Shown here piece by piece: positions 13,199 through 27,140 of a stretch of DNA of 64,000 nt (position 1 is its first letter; each line of letters starts with the position of its first letter). The notes below the pieces were generated by a model. The model searched no databases and was not told the origin of the DNA. It saw nothing but the letters and a program-made list of their open reading frames with translations. The DNA is from Eulemur rufifrons (taxonomy: Eukaryota; Chordata; Mammalia; Primates; Lemuridae). The DNA is taken from positions 79,061,114 through 79,125,113 of the forward strand of contig NC_090984.1 in assembly GCF_041146395.1 (NCBI RefSeq). Reading direction: 5' to 3'. Position numbers and translations under genes: made by a program.

Positions 13199-13824
13199 TT
13201 TGCTGATGCTTTTCGGGTTTGCAATAAAACACAAAAAGTAGACAAAAGGAAAAAAATGATCAACATTTTGCTAAATACACTATTAGACTAAAGGACAGAT
13301 AAACTAAATCAAAGCATTCAAATTACACATATATTCATACTTAATACACTCAAGCATTATAATGGTCAAATACTTTTAATTCTAGGAACAGTTTTACAAA
13401 ACAGAATATCATATTTTGATTGCTTGAATTAGGTTATAATTTAGACAAGTGCAGTATAATGGGTACCTCAAACCTTACCAAATACTCATTACACTATCAT
13501 GGCTGGAATCACTGCTCTAGTCTCCAATGGATATGTGTACCTTGAACAAGTCAGAATGAGGAGTCTAAGTCTAGGAGTTGAAGGTGCCTCGATAAACTAA
13601 GTCCTAACCAAAGAAACTCTAGAAATATATATAGATTTTGCTTTATATGTTTATGAGAGAAGTTTTCCTATTAGGTACAGATACATTAAGTATTGTATAC
13701 TTTTATGTTTATATTGATATGCCTTTTCCACAGTTAATTAAATAAAAAGGGGGGGAAATAGAGAAAAAGAAAAAAGATTCAGACCACCATTTGTTAAAAA
13801 TAAATGTCATTCAATGTAAGAAAA

Positions 13825-16145
13825 TTAATGTTGTACGCCACATTAACAGGCTAAAGATCATGTGATTACATTAATAGATGCAGAAAAAGCATTTGACAAA
13901 ATTCAGCACCCTTTCATGATAAAACTCTCAAAAACTAGGACTAGTAGAAAATTAGCTCAAAATAATAAAGGCCACATATGAAAAACTCACAGATAACATC
14001 ATACTCCATGATGAAAAACTAAAATGTTTTCCAGTCAGATCTGGAAAAGAGAAAGGATGCCTGCTTTCACCACTTCTTTTCAACACAGTAGTGTAAGTCC
14101 TAGCCAGAGTAATTAGATAAGAAAAGAAAATGTATTCAAATTGTAAAGGAAGAGGTGAAATTGTCCCTGTTTGCAGAACACAAGATTTTATGTATAGAAA
14201 ACCCTAGAGACTCCATAAAGGAAAAAAAACAAGCCTCTTAGAATTAATTAATCCAGTAAAGTTGCCAAGTGGCAGGATACAAAATCAACATATAAAACAC
14301 AGTTCTGTTTCTATACACTAACAACAAACTATCTGGGAAAAAAATTGAAAAAACAGTCCCATTTACGATAACACCAAAAAGAATAAAATACCTAGAAATA
14401 AATTTAACTAAGGAGATGAAAGACTTGTACACTAAAAACTATAAAAGATTGATAAAAGAAATTAAACAAGAAACAAACAAAAATACATTCCATGCTTATG
14501 GTTTGGGAGATTTAATATTGTTAAAATGTCCATACTGTCCAAAGCAATCTACAGATTCACAGTATCCCTTTTAATATCTCAGTGGTATTTTTTTAAAGAA
14601 ACAGAAAAAACAATCCTAAAATTCATCCGGAACCACAAAGACCACAAACAAACAAATCAATCTTGAGAAAAAAGAGCAGAGCCAGAGGCAGCATACTTCC
14701 TGATTTCATAGTATATTATAAAGCTATACTAAATCAAAACAGTATAGTACTGACATGTAGACATACATATAGATAAATGGAACAGAACAGAGAGCCCGGA
14801 AATCAATCCATGATGTACAGTCAACTGTTGTTCTACAAGGATATCAAGAAAACAGAATGGGTAAAGGATAGTCTCTTCAAGAAATGGTGTTAGAAAAACT
14901 GGATATCACATACAAAAGAATGAAATTGGACCTCTAACTTACACCATACACCAAATTCAACTCAAAATGGATTAAATACTAAATGTAGTCTTGCAAGTGT
15001 AAAGCTACTAGAAGAAAGCATAGAAGAAAAGATACATTATATTGGTCTTGGCAATGATTTCATAGATACAACACAAAAAGCATAGACGACAAAAACAAAA
15101 ATAAACAAGTGGCTCTACATCAAACTAAAAAAGCTTCTTCACATAAAAAGACACAATCAACAGAATGAAAATGCAACCTATGGAATGGGAGGAAAATTTG
15201 CAAACCATATATGAATTGAGGTTAATCTCCAAAACTTGTAAGGAACTCCTAAAACTCAACAGCAAAACCCCACTAATAACCTGAGTTTAAAATGGGCTGA
15301 AGACTTGAATAGACATTTCTCCAAATAAGGCAGACAATGGCTAAAAGGTATATGAACAAATGCTCAGTGTTACAAATCATCAGGAAAATACAAATCAAAG
15401 CCACAATAACAGTTCCCTTTATACCTGTCAAGATGGCTATTATTGAAAAAAAAGTGCTGGTGAGGATGTAAAGAAATTGGAAGCTTTGCACATTGTTGTT
15501 AGGAGTGCAAAATGGTAAAGCTGCAACAGAAAACAGTATAGAGGTTCCTCCAAAAGTTAAAAATAGAACTACCCTATGAAGTAGCAATCCCACTTCTGGG
15601 GTTGGCTATTTATCCAAAAGAACTGAAATCAGGATATCAAAGAACTATTAGGACTCTTTTTCACTACAGCACTGTTCAAAATAGCCAAGAGGTGGAAACA
15701 ACCTATATGTCCATCAATTGAGGAATGGATATAGCAATTGTGATATATACATGTAATGGAAACCAGTCTTAAAAGATAAGGAAGTTATGCAATATGTGAC
15801 ATTGATGAACCCTGATAACATTCATTATACTAAGTAAAATGAGCAAGTTACAGAAAGACAACTATTGCATGATTCCACTTATATGAAGTACCTAAAATAG
15901 TCAAATTCATAGTATCAAAGAGTGAAGTAATGGTTGCCAGGGGCTGGAGGAGAGGGAAATGGGGAGTTACTAATCAAGGGGCATAAAGTTTGTCAAGCAA
16001 TATGAATAAGCTCTAGAGATCTGCTGTACAACATTGTAATTGAAGTCTATAATACTGTACTGTACACTTAAAACCTTGTTAAGAGTGTAGATTTCATGTT
16101 AAGAGTTCTTACTGAAATAAAATTAAAACCATATTTTAAAAAATA
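13825..16145 (+). mobile_element. Old L1, 5'-truncated in ORF2, with 3' UTR
   Basis: Translation of the text gives degraded ORF2 from the reverse transcriptase (AGATGCAGAAAAAGCATTTGACAAAATTCAGCACCC) through the C-terminal region (GTAGCAATCCCACTTCTGGG; TATGTCCATCAATTGAGGAATGGATA) and a 3' UTR (GGTTGCCAGGGGCTGGAGG; CTGCTGTACAACATTGTAATTGAAG), ending in an A-rich tail near 16145. The metal-binding FADD motif is degraded to FAEH at about 14170-14181. Many stops and frameshifts are present. The 3' UTR type points to an older primate or eutherian L1 (L1MA-like), unlike the younger copies here. Confidence 0.9.
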
Positions 16146-19100
16146 AATAAATGTGTCAAACAGAGGGATTTCTTTCCAAGTTTTGTGTGTGGTTAGGAGA
16201 CAATTTACTGAACTGAATTACAAAGCCATAAAATAGTGATTTACACCGAAGAAAATGACAATTTTAAACAATAGACCTTGTAGTAGGTATCATTACTTGT
16301 TGACTTATCATAAATACTAAATGCTGCCTAATACTCTTATTAGAGATCTATTTTCAACAAGAGTCAATTCAAGTCTAACTGCTTAACTAACTACATTTCT
16401 TATCCTGGGATTTCAGACACTCAGAGCACATTTAAATATATCGTTGCCATGTTCTAGGGCAATGCTGGTACATGTTAAGGAAGATATTTATTTTTTGAAC
16501 AAGAGAATATTGTAATGTAATATGTGTAAAGGAACTAAATATGCTGCATAAAATGGAATATTGCTAAAGGAAAGATTAAAAGGCAATAAAATCTTTTTTA
16601 TATTATTTTAAAATGAGAGATAAAACATTGGAATACCTCTGAATTCACTTCCTCCCTATGCATAACACACGCATGTACAAAATGTCTTGTCAACATTTTA
16701 TTTCTCAAAGCTACTGAAAATACAGCTTCCACATTTTAGTTCTGGTGTTTTAAGTACAGTTGTTTATAAAACCACAATTCCCCTTTTTATTGCTTAATGA
16801 GCTACTGTAATGTCTTTGCAGGCCAAAAAAAGTACTTGCCATTTGTTATCAATATAGAATTATGTTTTGTTTTTCAAGTTCTTAATAGTCACATGTATTG
16901 ACCTGCCTACTTACCTCTCCAGTGACTTGAAAATTAGACCCATATTACATATTCTTTAACTGTTCAGACCTGTATATACATAATAATGCTTTTCTAAACC
17001 TGTATTCATATTTAACATTTTGCATAAACACACAATGTTTAGCATGTAGACTTCTGTATATTTACTGAATTTTCAGGTTCCTTGAAGTATCATATCATAT
17101 CTTTGTAAAGTCCATAGTGTCATAATTCCATATGGATATCACATCAGATTGCTTTCTAGTGATGATTTCAAAATTAAAAATAACCTACAAACATTACAGT
17201 TTTTATTAGATTGAGCTAAATTAAATATTGTATGCAATAAGGCAGGACTTTATTAAGTATTCCTGATCAAAAGAATTAGAAAGACATAATAAGAATAGAA
17301 GGAATTTAATCTGTTTTCCTCCTTTTCTTTCCCCATGTAGGCAATTATCTTAGCATATTCAATTCCAGGGAAATCTAACAAGAATATTATATTCTTGTTT
17401 TTCCAATATTTTTGTTCACTTATTTTCTGTTGTATCTAATTTTTGATCTCTTCACTTTGGAAATATGTATTTTAATTTGTATTTAATATGTGACAATCAT
17501 TTTAAAAGAATCGTATCCATTGTTACCTATTAAATGAAACTATATAAAATTGGCTATACTTGACCATTTTAGAACTATAAACTTTATTCAGCAAAGGAAA
17601 TCAAATTGGTTTTGCTGACATTTGCTAGAGACTAGAGACAGAACAGAATACTACCCAATAGTTCTTACTTCTCTGACTAAAAAACCTGCCTTTTGCTTGA
17701 TTGAGCACAATGTTGTAATTCCAACCCGAAGCTAAAACTTAAAGAGCAGCTTTATACAACTGTCACATCTGTTTATAACAAAAAGGCTATACCTGATTTT
17801 TGATAATTTCCATTCTTGTCAAGTCAAAGAAATAGGCACCATTAAAAGAATAAAAATCAACAAATTCCTACATCACAGTGTATCTATCAAAAATCAATAC
17901 TACTGACTTTATTGCGGATTCACTGGATAGTATGTGATCGAAGAATGCAGTCCATAAAATGCTCAAGTAGAACAATGTGACAACAAAAGTAAAGTGGCTA
18001 AAAGGAGCCAGCAGAAAAAAATGTCCTTCAAAATACAAGCTAAAATATATTACTAAACAATTGGACATACCTATTTTCTACAGCACTAAAGCAGTAGCAA
18101 GAAGAGCATGTTGTTATCAGGAAAAAAAATAGATGGTTCTTAGAATGGACTTTACAGGTACCAGAAATTGAAGGAACAGCTAAAATCACCGGGATGCTTT
18201 GGAAATAGTTGCCACAACAGCAGACCAAAAGTACATGCTGCACTTAGACTTGCAGTTAAAAGGATGATGCCAATGTGTCTCTGCTGCTCTGCCTGCCCAT
18301 TATTTCTCAGCCTACCAACGCTTCCTCTCTCCCATTAGTCTCTATGGCAATGCATGGATACACTAGTCCCTACAATATGGGCTACTACAGACTCCTCTTT
18401 TTCTAAAACTTAATTAAAAGCTCCAACAAACCAATATGGATCTTAAACTATGCCTAATCGTGGCACACATGCTTCTGTGATATTGACAGTGACCACAAGG
18501 CTACATTTAGCTATACCACGCTGTGTACGCTATGGGGTATGGTGTAGCTATACTTCCATGAGTGTAGTTAAGGTTAGAAGATGCTTTGAAAACACAAATA
18601 TTTTAGAATGAAGATGTAATCAAACTGTGTATTTCATCATATCAGAACATTGCAGGGAAAAAAAATATTCATTTATGGCTGAGTCAAAGGAAAGCTGTTT
18701 GCATTTTGCCTGTTCTTTAAATTGAAAAATGTATTGTTTACGTGTTCTTTGGTGAGATAATAATAAACTTCTATTTTTCTAATAGAACATTTTTAAATTA
18801 TATATACCTGATACTGATTAGTATGCTTGATTTTAAGATACAATAAGAACATGTTTAGATTTTTCATTATGTAAGTAAATATACGATATTACAAAGTTTT
18901 TTTAAAAAATACATCAGAACTAATGTGATAAACATTAATATACATACTATTAATATAATTTATACTTAATAATTCATATTTATACAATATTTGATATTTA
19001 TTTATTTCTCCAACTATTGACAAAAAATTAGAATTTAGCTGTAATTTAAGATTTCTGCTAAAAAATATAGATTAGTAGATTCTATCATTGATAATTTCCA

Positions 19101-19215
19101 CTACGTAAAAAAGGAAAAAAATAAAATCAAAAGACTAGATGAAATTTTAGAAAGCCTCATTGCTTGCTTCACAAAAGATATTTTTAATATACTAACCACA
19201 ACCACCACCATAACT
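16146..19215. other. MDGA2 intron, nothing recognised apart from a small hairpin
   Basis: Very AT-rich, especially at 18780-19020. An imperfect inverted repeat at 18508-18552 is listed separately. No coding segment or named repeat was recognised. Confidence 0.5.
18508..18552. repeat. Imperfect inverted repeat
   Basis: TAGCTATACC and GGTGTAGCTA pair with one G:T-type mismatch around a loop of about 23 bases. The surroundings contain further CTATAC / GTATGG echoes, which may be the decayed core of a small DNA transposon. I cannot name a family. Confidence 0.4.
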
Positions 19216-19320
19216 AAGAGCCTACTATTGCCAGGCTCATTAAACATATAATCTCATTTCATCATCCCAGTATCTGTAATGAAGTAAGATTCTTTGCGAA
19301 AACTGATAAGCTAACTGCCT
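19216..19320 (-). mobile_element. Possible MIR fragment
   Basis: AGAGCCTACTATTGCCAGGCTCATTAAACATATAATCTCATTTCATCATCCC parallels antisense MIR ('actatgtgccaggc ... taatctcatttaatcctc'). Short and diverged. Confidence 0.4.
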
Positions 19321-21470
19321 TAGGGCTTGAAGGAAAAGAATGGCCAGGTACACATCTTCTCTTGGATAGAGAACAGTGACTCTTCCCTGCCAGTGACTTT
19401 TTCTATAAGAAATACTGAGAGCACAGATATTTGGCTAAATTTTTTCTTAAATATTAGTGTAAGCCCCATGTATAAAAGGACCATAGCACCAAGTATTAAT
19501 CTTCTCAGATTTTGTAAGCCTGGACTTTGCTTGTATGAACCATGGGGCACAACGATAGCTGTGTGCTTATAGGCTGCATCTACTTCTTTGTAGCAACCTC
19601 ATTCCCTGTAAGTTATTTTGTTGCTGTTACTGTCATTATTTTGCTAAATAAAAATGAAATTTTACAGTGTGTTCTCTTCCCGTGAATATGTAACCTACTC
19701 TAGAGCATGTTATCAACACGATTTAGCAGAACAGTTCAAAGTTCAAAGAATTGAAGGAATTGATCATATCGCCGTACAGTAGGAAGAGCCAAAATCTACA
19801 TCCAGGTCTTTTCCATTAATGCTTCTTTATGTAGAGTTGCTTAAGGCTCTATATGCACCAATGCTAACAATTGACATTAAGACTAGTAGTATCCTATGTG
19901 GAAGTAAGCTGGATGGTCAATTAGATCACTGGGGGACCAATTGTTCTGGTTTGCCTAGGAGTATGGGGTTTTCCAGGATGTGGGACTTTCACTGACTCCA
20001 AGGCAAATTGGGATGGTTGCTCAGCCTAAAGATGACACTTTAATATAATCTATCCTAGGATTTTGGGTGAATAAGTAACATGACTAGCTACATGCACTTA
20101 AGGAAATTATTATATCTTCATCATCACAGCCAGTAATCTATAAAATCAACTTGTCAGTGAATGATCATGGAGATATTATAAAAGACAAATTATGTAAGTT
20201 ATGTGTGGCAAGCTCAAAAACCATGAGGAAATTGTAAAATACACCTTAGCCACTGAATTATTACCTATAACACAATTCTCAGTAGTTTGATTAAAACAGT
20301 AAAACCTTGAAAAGAACCAAGCTACAGTCTATAAATCTATAACCTAGAAGCAATTTACAAATTAAAATTAATTGTTCTTAGGAGTATAAAAATCCTATTA
20401 TTTTATTTATCATATCTCCAATCTACTGAAATGATTTTAAAACACACAATTTGAACTTTTGTAAGATTTTCTTATGAATAACTTTTAAACTTTACAATTA
20501 TTATAATCTAATAGCATATTAAGAATAATAAATACTTAAAGTTGGATAAATCTAATCAATGAATCTTCTAGGTGTTTGCTAAAAGACTTTTTGATGTGGT
20601 TCAAAGTGTTGTAAGTTGTGAGATAGCATTTCAGTAATTTGTATCCTTTTCGATAAGTATAGTACTGTTGCCTTTCAGTTGACTAGCAATGTTTTCTGAC
20701 CTTTTTGTGGTTTTAGCTATCCATTGTATCTGGGTTATGATATCTTCTGAAAGAGTTACTAGTATATGGGGGATATTTATATAAGAACTCATAGTCTCAA
20801 AATAAACTTGAATACAAGGAACCTGAAAAATTCATTGTTAAAACAACAAAATGCACAGGTATATGTAGATCTCAGCAACATGCAAACTTCCTATTACTAT
20901 GGTAACAGAATTTTGAAAAATCTGGGTTGTCTTACTGCTCTGGAAACTGTTTTAGGAAGACCAAAGTTGAAACTCCATAATGACCATTGTTTTTGTCTGC
21001 AGATTCGTTGCCTAATCATCTTTATATTTTCACATTTTTAAAGTTACATTAGTGAGAATGTGTCATATGTAAGTTTTATTACCTTAGGAAATGACAGGGA
21101 ACTCAAAAGAAGAATCTGTTGAATATTAACAAACTTGCAAGTTTCTTCTGTTTCCTGACAAACCATTATCAATTTCACAAAAGGAATATTTTATATTTAT
21201 GTTAAACATTTCTGCTAATAGTTTAAAATCAAATATATCCAGAATATGCATTCATTTCTAGAGATTTTCTGGGAAATGCTAATATCTAATGTACCTACTG
21301 ACAAAAGCAATCCATAAAATAATTATGAACATATTTCAAGATTAGTCATCAATGGTTGAAGCTGTACACTGTATCGTAGCAAAAAGTCCGAGATTCTTGT
21401 CATCATCTCATCATGATTGCTGATGATGCCAATTTTATCCCTTCTTTCTGTTACCTAGGTTAACACCCCA
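19321..21470. other. MDGA2 intron, nothing recognised
   Basis: Open frames at 19327-19572 (+) and 20766-21041 (+) lack any family signature, a plausible promoter, or splice context in the MDGA2 direction. I treat them as chance frames. Confidence 0.5.
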
Positions 21471-21473
21471 ATG

Positions 21474-21660
21474 ATAACTATTTACTGAATGTTTTCTACA
21501 TGCCAGATACTTTTCTAAGTTTTATATTTAATAGCATTTATTGCCTACAAAATGAAAGAATATGGGTCTTTTTTTGTTAAATTCATTTTTAAGGAGGCAA
21601 AAAATAAGTTTAGAGAAGCTAAGTCACATCACCAAGAGCACAGAACCAAAATGTAAACAT
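21474..21660 (-). mobile_element. MIR SINE fragment
   Basis: ATTTACTGAATGTTTTCTACATGCCAGATACTTTTCTAAG, followed after an internal drift by AAGTTTAGAGAAGCTAAGTCACATCACCAAGAGCACAGAACCAAAATG, matches the order of antisense MIR. Confidence 0.55.
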
Positions 21661-22283
21661 TAGATTTTTGAATTTTAAAATGTACGCAAAGGAGTTATAG
21701 GAAACATCTTATTCTCTAATAACAGTATATCAATAATATTCTAGTAACTTTTGTTGTGTTCCCTTGATATCTGTAGTAGTAATTATTATTAATCAGATAA
21801 CCTGAATTGTCTGTGGTAAAAAACTATTAAGGTATTCATATTTCCAATATTTTAGCACATAAAAAGGTGAAAAGTCAAATGTTTTATCCTGTTTCGCATA
21901 CTAACTTTGCCATCTTAAAAAAAGAAAATTGGAAGAAAACAAAAACTGACAAGGCACAGTTTCACCAATAATTATTTGTGTACCAATTTTAATAATTTGG
22001 TCATGCTTTTAAAAATTTTTGCTGATGCTACTACAAAAGGGATATTTGTTCCTCACTAAAGTTTCGTTTTACCTTCTGCTTTTAGAGTTGCTTTCTTCCT
22101 ATTTTCCCAAAGCTAAAAATATAGGGCCATAAATACTCTAAATAGACTCCCCTTTTAAAATTGAGTTCGTGGTGAAAAATAGGGTGTTTTTTTTTAAAGT
22201 CTGACTCATTTTTTGCATTGATTTAACATATATTGTAAACTTATATCTGAAATTTTAAAGGAAAAGCAATCCTAAATGCAAAG

Positions 22284-23034
22284 TGTTATGGACTGAATTT
22301 TATTCCCTCCTCCAAATTTTTATGTTGAAGCCCTAATCTTCAATGTGACTGTTTTTGGAGATAGGACCTTGAAAGAGGTAATTAAGGTTAAATGAGGGCC
22401 GGGCGCGGTGGCTCACGCCTGTAATCCTAGCACTCTGGGAGGCCGAGGTGGGCGGATCGTTTGAGCTCAGGAGTTCGAAACCAGCCTGAGCAAGAGCGAG
22501 ACCCCATCTCTACTAAAAATAGAAAGAAATTATATGGACAGCTAAAAATATATATAGAAAAAATTAGCCGGGCATGGTGGTGCATGCCTGTAGTCCCAGC
22601 TACTCGGGAGGCTGAGACAGGAGGATAGCTTGAGCTCAGGAGTTTGAGGTTGCTGTGAGCTAGGCTGACGCCACGGCACTCACTCTGGGCAACAGAGTGA
22701 GACTCTGTCTCAAAAAAAAAAAAAAAAAAAAAGAAGGTTAAATGAGGTCATAAGGATAGAAACCTAATCCAGTAAGGCTGGTGTCCTTACATGAAGAGGA
22801 AGGGACACTAAAGCTCTCTCTCTTTCCCTCCACGTACAGTGGAAAGGCCATGTGAGGAAAACAGAAAGAAAGCAGCCATCTTCAAACCAGCAAGAGAGCT
22901 CTCACCAGAAATCAACTCTTATGGCACCTTGCTCTTAGGCTTGTAGCCTCTAGAACTATTAGAATTTAAATTTCTGTTATTTAAGCCACCCAGTCTGTGG
23001 TATTCTATTATAACAGCCCAAGCAGATTAATATT
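22284..23034 (+). mobile_element. MaLR (MLT1-type) LTR, split by an Alu
   Basis: The LTR begins TGTTATGGACTGAATTTTATTCCC and ends near AACAGCCCAAGCAGATTAATATTA. Diagnostic internal strings are TTTTTGGAGATAGGACCTTG, CTGGTGTCCTTACATGAAGAGG, GAAAGGCCATGTGAGGA and TTTCTGTTATTTAAGCCACCCAGTCTGTGG. Without the Alu and its duplication it is about 400 bp, a usual size for MLT1 LTRs. No internal sequence adjoins it, so it is a solo LTR. The family subtype is from memory. Confidence 0.85.
22397..22733 (+). mobile_element. Alu SINE, lemur-type dimer, inside the MaLR LTR
   Basis: Full-length from GGCCGGGCGCGGTGGCTCAC to a long A-tail. The 13 bp duplication AAGGTTAAATGAG is exact at 22384-22396 and 22734-22746. 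The centre reads GAAATTATATGGACAGCTAAAAATATATATAG, the strepsirrhine-type block, and the right arm has GAGCTAGGCTGACGCCACGG. The long pure A-tail and low divergence point to a fairly recent insertion. It is antisense to MDGA2, the orientation that can donate cryptic splice acceptors from its T-rich complement. Confidence 0.97.
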
Positions 23035-26000
23035 AGGACATCCCCATATTTGCACCAGTTCTCACAAACCTAGATAGCCTTTCTTCAAAACTGTGATTAT
23101 AGGCAAAATAATATACTACATTCTAATAAATGATTACCTAGATAATGTGGAGATCACCTAATGGCGATTAGTTTATGGTTAGTACTCAGGTGCAGGTGAC
23201 AGCAAAATTCTTACTGCCACTTCCTTTTGTACTTAAACTGGCTATTTATGACAATGGGAACACCATATCACAAGAGGAATTATTTTTGTATTTTCTTTCA
23301 TAGTCACAACTATCAAAATTTCTATAACTGAAATATTATTAATATTTCTCATAACAGTTAGATGAGTTAGTTAAATTCCTATAAACATAGCAGAGAATTG
23401 TCATGAATAGATCATGATATCCACAAAGTTTTATATAAAGTTTATAGCAATGGCTGGGCATTTATATTATAACTTCCCTATGAGTTATATAAAATAAAAA
23501 GAACAAAGAGTAGTTGCAGAACACAGGCAACTATTCTTTAACTTCTAATTCTTCCATGATAATTTACTGAGACAGATTGGAAACAAAAGAAAACAGAAGA
23601 GAAAGAAGATGAAATTGGTGAAAAAGGGAGAGAGGGAAGAAGAGGAGGAAGAAAATGAAGAAATACAGGTTTCTCCATTTCTATAACTAGTAATAGATGC
23701 AGTTACTTGGCTCCTAGATTTAATGCACATTTAAGGAAGACATCTTAATTAGATAATTTTTATAAATGCTAAGGTTGAGCAGACTAAATCAAGGGATCCA
23801 TATAATAAAGTAAAATGAGCCCCACTTGTCCTGTTTCATTATAGACTTCACCATAGCCTCTCAAGTAGGTACAAAATATGTTTTTCATCCTAATGTAGGT
23901 AATTTAATCAATTCTTATTTGCCTCTGAAATTATGAGACATAAACACATAAGTGCTTGAAATACATTAAAATAAATGAAATCTGTTTTATCATAATTACT
24001 ATGTGCCCTCATGTTGAAAATAAACATAAGTTGATAAATTTAAAATAATTTATAGTTAGTTACCATAATTATGATAATTTTAAAATTTACCTATATTTAT
24101 TAAAATTATAAATTTAGAAATCTTAACAGGTTAAAGATAAGGTTTCAATAAACTATGAGAAATAGAGCTACATTAAGAATTTACCAATCAAGAACTAATG
24201 GTCTTTTTCTTCCAAATAGGAGTAAGGAAACAACCAAAACCACTTCTGGACCCTGCTACAGCACTATGTCAAGTGGTCAGTGTGCACGACAAGAAATAAA
24301 TAAACATGGCACTTTATCTTTTATAAAATTCTATGAACTGTCATGATAAGGTTTAAGACAGCTAGATTAGGTATGATACATAATGACACTTCTGTGGCAG
24401 GAGACATTTTTATAGCATGCCAAGCAAGAAACGGGTGCCAACAAATTAATGAATACTTTCTATGGCTAATCTACAATTATGGGCTCTACAGTAATGCCAA
24501 TTCATGACAGGAAAGTTAAGAAAACTCGTCACTGGTAAATCCATAGATGACACTGATTTTTAAAATGACATCTAGACATTGTTTTTCTAAGTAGTTCTAG
24601 AAAATTGATTTCTATTAACAGAAGTTCCTATTCACAAAATGGGATGGGTTCATGGTGAACAGTATAACGAGCACTACATTTTATTGTCATCCACAGCGGT
24701 TATTAAAACTAGTTTAAAATGCATACTTTGTTGGTCTATATCTTAGAAAGTTTAATTCAGCAGGTACAGAATGGACTCAGAAAACTTTACTCTATGATGC
24801 AATAGTTCTACTGCAAGGACATTTTAGAAATTCTTACCCATAGCAAACATTGTTTCCACCTTAACACATTATGTCATTTGGGCATTCTGCAAAGCAGGTC
24901 CACAGACAGATTGCAATTAAAATGTTTATGTGATCACAGATATGTTGCAATAAAATTATGAATATACCAAAATTACATTTATTGGCCAATTATTTGACCT
25001 CCATTACAGAAATAATTTCCAAAGTTAAGACTTCCTTAAATATATTGGTTTACAGAGAAGATGAACCAAATATACTATAATATTTACAGTTTTCTCCCCC
25101 TCAATAAGGTATACATTTTCCTTGACATTTAGCAAACAAAGAATTAAAATATGATAATTTAACCTAGGTCACTCAGAGATTCAAAACAGTGATGGTCATA
25201 AGGAACAGCTGACTTTCACATGGATTATGGCAATGGTGAGCCAAGTTCCACTCACTGTATTTGTCAGGTTACAGACCTGTTTGCATGAGGATGCCCTAAT
25301 CTTAATTTATTCCCTGTGTACTTTGAGAGCTACCTCAATGATCTCATCCATATGAAATACACACACCCTTCCAACTGTGAGCACAACCAAATGGGAAAAG
25401 TGCCAAAGCAAGTCCAGTTTGAATATGTAAAATATCAGGCATGTGACATGCCTGATTGTAGTTACTGAAGAGTCAAACAAATACTAGCTTGTATTTTTAA
25501 ACTCAGGTTTTTACCATGCTCTAATAATCATTTTGTAGCAAATATCAATCTAAAATTTTTGTAAGATTATTTATAAAGGAGAATAATAGGTTTTATGTTT
25601 GCTTAATCTTAATCTATGGCTGAAAAATAAAGAATGGAACAGAAAGCTGAAAGGTTAAACAAAACATCTCTATTTACATTGCTTCTGTGCCCTCCACAGG
25701 AAAAGTACTCAACATTCTGTTTTCTGAGCTGATGATTATTAAACTCAGAATTAAAGAATCTGTTTCTTTAAAAGACTTTAGGCATCCTTTCACAGTAATC
25801 TTCCCCTTTCAGCTTTAAGATAAGTTCTTATTTATTCCTAAAAAACACTCTGGCTGAGATTTAAGTTCATTTTCTCCAGCTCTATAAAACCTAAGAGCTG
25901 GTCAGTCTCCTATTTAGAATAACTCTTCAAACATTGGGATCAATCTTGTCCATACCCTTATAAGCTGTGGGAACTTGGAAAATAAAAAAATACATATCTG

Positions 26001-27004
26001 CAACATACAAATATTAAATATTATTTTATTTCATTTTTTAGACTCTAATGATTTTTTGTATATGTGGATTTAGTTCATTCTCAAAACAACCCAATGAGGA
26101 TACTTTCATTGCTATGGGATAGTTTGTTATGTCACAGATGATAGGAAGAGACATGATTTTAAAAATCTACCTGTTTATACCTCAGTAGTTATAAACTGAG
26201 ATAATAAACACTAAAGACTTTAAAAATTAATACAGTGCTGCTCAAGTGCAAGGTTATAATATAAATAATAATATATCCACTGTTTTTTTCTTCCTTATTC
26301 CTCTGCAATACTATAGAATGACTTTCATTTTATTTTTAATTTTTCTCCCTGGATCATATGTATTTCAAAACTATGTTAATAAAACTAAGAAAAACAAAAT
26401 TAGTTATAATAATTCACAATACACTTCATGCCAAGAAGAACAACATAATTACAACCAGTTCTTATGTGTTAATCTCTTATTTTTTTGTTTCTCACTATTC
26501 TATTTCCTCTTTTATAAGAGAAAAGAGATTATTAACTTTTATAAGTCTCAAGTCCACTAGATTTTATATTTCTATTTTTTCCTGCAGTACAATTTCTGTC
26601 AAGTCTTTCCCATCCTTATTGATAAGGTATACTTTTCTCTTTCACATTGTTCTTGTACTGTCCCCTAATGACTTTTATCTGATGCTCAATAGAATATTTT
26701 CCACTTTCAGGCAATTTAAATCTTAGCCAATATCCCTATGCCTATCATTGCTGACCTATAATAGGGAACTAATAAGTTTCTGATGAAGAGATGAATGAAT
26801 GAATAAAAGAATGAGCATTTTAAAATGTTAGCAACTCAGTGAACATATGTTCATGAATCAATGTATGAGCATACATTTTTTATCATCCAGTAAAGTCCTA
26901 GGTTTAATCTGTTTTTATCAAATGAGTTGGCTGGAGTTGCCGACCAGCTCTTTGTTGGAAGGATTTATAAAGTGTGTTCCACATGCTATATATTAATATA
27001 TATC
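23035..27004. other. MDGA2 intron, nothing recognised except a purine tract
   Basis: Nearly 4 kb of AT-rich intron without a named repeat that I could support. A purine-rich stretch lies at 23579-23668. Open frames at 26246-26726 (+) are low-complexity, rich in Ser, Phe, Ile and Asn, and have no domain. Confidence 0.5.
23579..23668 (+). repeat. Polypurine tract
   Basis: About 90 bp of nearly pure A/G (GAAAACAGAAGAGAAAGAAG through GAGAGGGAAGAAGAGGAGGAAG) with sparse T interruptions. Confidence 0.85.
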
Positions 27005-27140
27005 AACTTGTTAATTCCTTCCTACACTACAACTTTATGACTTTATGAGGAAATGAGACAAAGAAGAGTAAAGTGATTCACTGAACAAGATCCAAGAACT
27101 ACTAAGTGGCAGAAGAAGGATCTAGACCCAGACATAACAA
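27005..27140 (-). mobile_element. MIR SINE fragment
   Basis: TTATGAGGAAATGAGACAAAGAAGAGTAAAGTGATTCACTGAACAAGATC, then CTACTAAGTGGCAGAAGAAGGATCTAGACCC, follows the antisense MIR order. It lies about 0.6 kb from the MDGA2 exon at 27728. Confidence 0.65.

Noticed and set aside
13084..13266. Phe/Ser/Leu-rich minus-strand frames resembling membrane proteins
   Set aside because: Composition comes from the polypurine tract at 13093-13198.
15273..15593. 106-codon minus-strand frame with hydrophobic segments
   Set aside because: Antisense to old L1 ORF2; no independent support.
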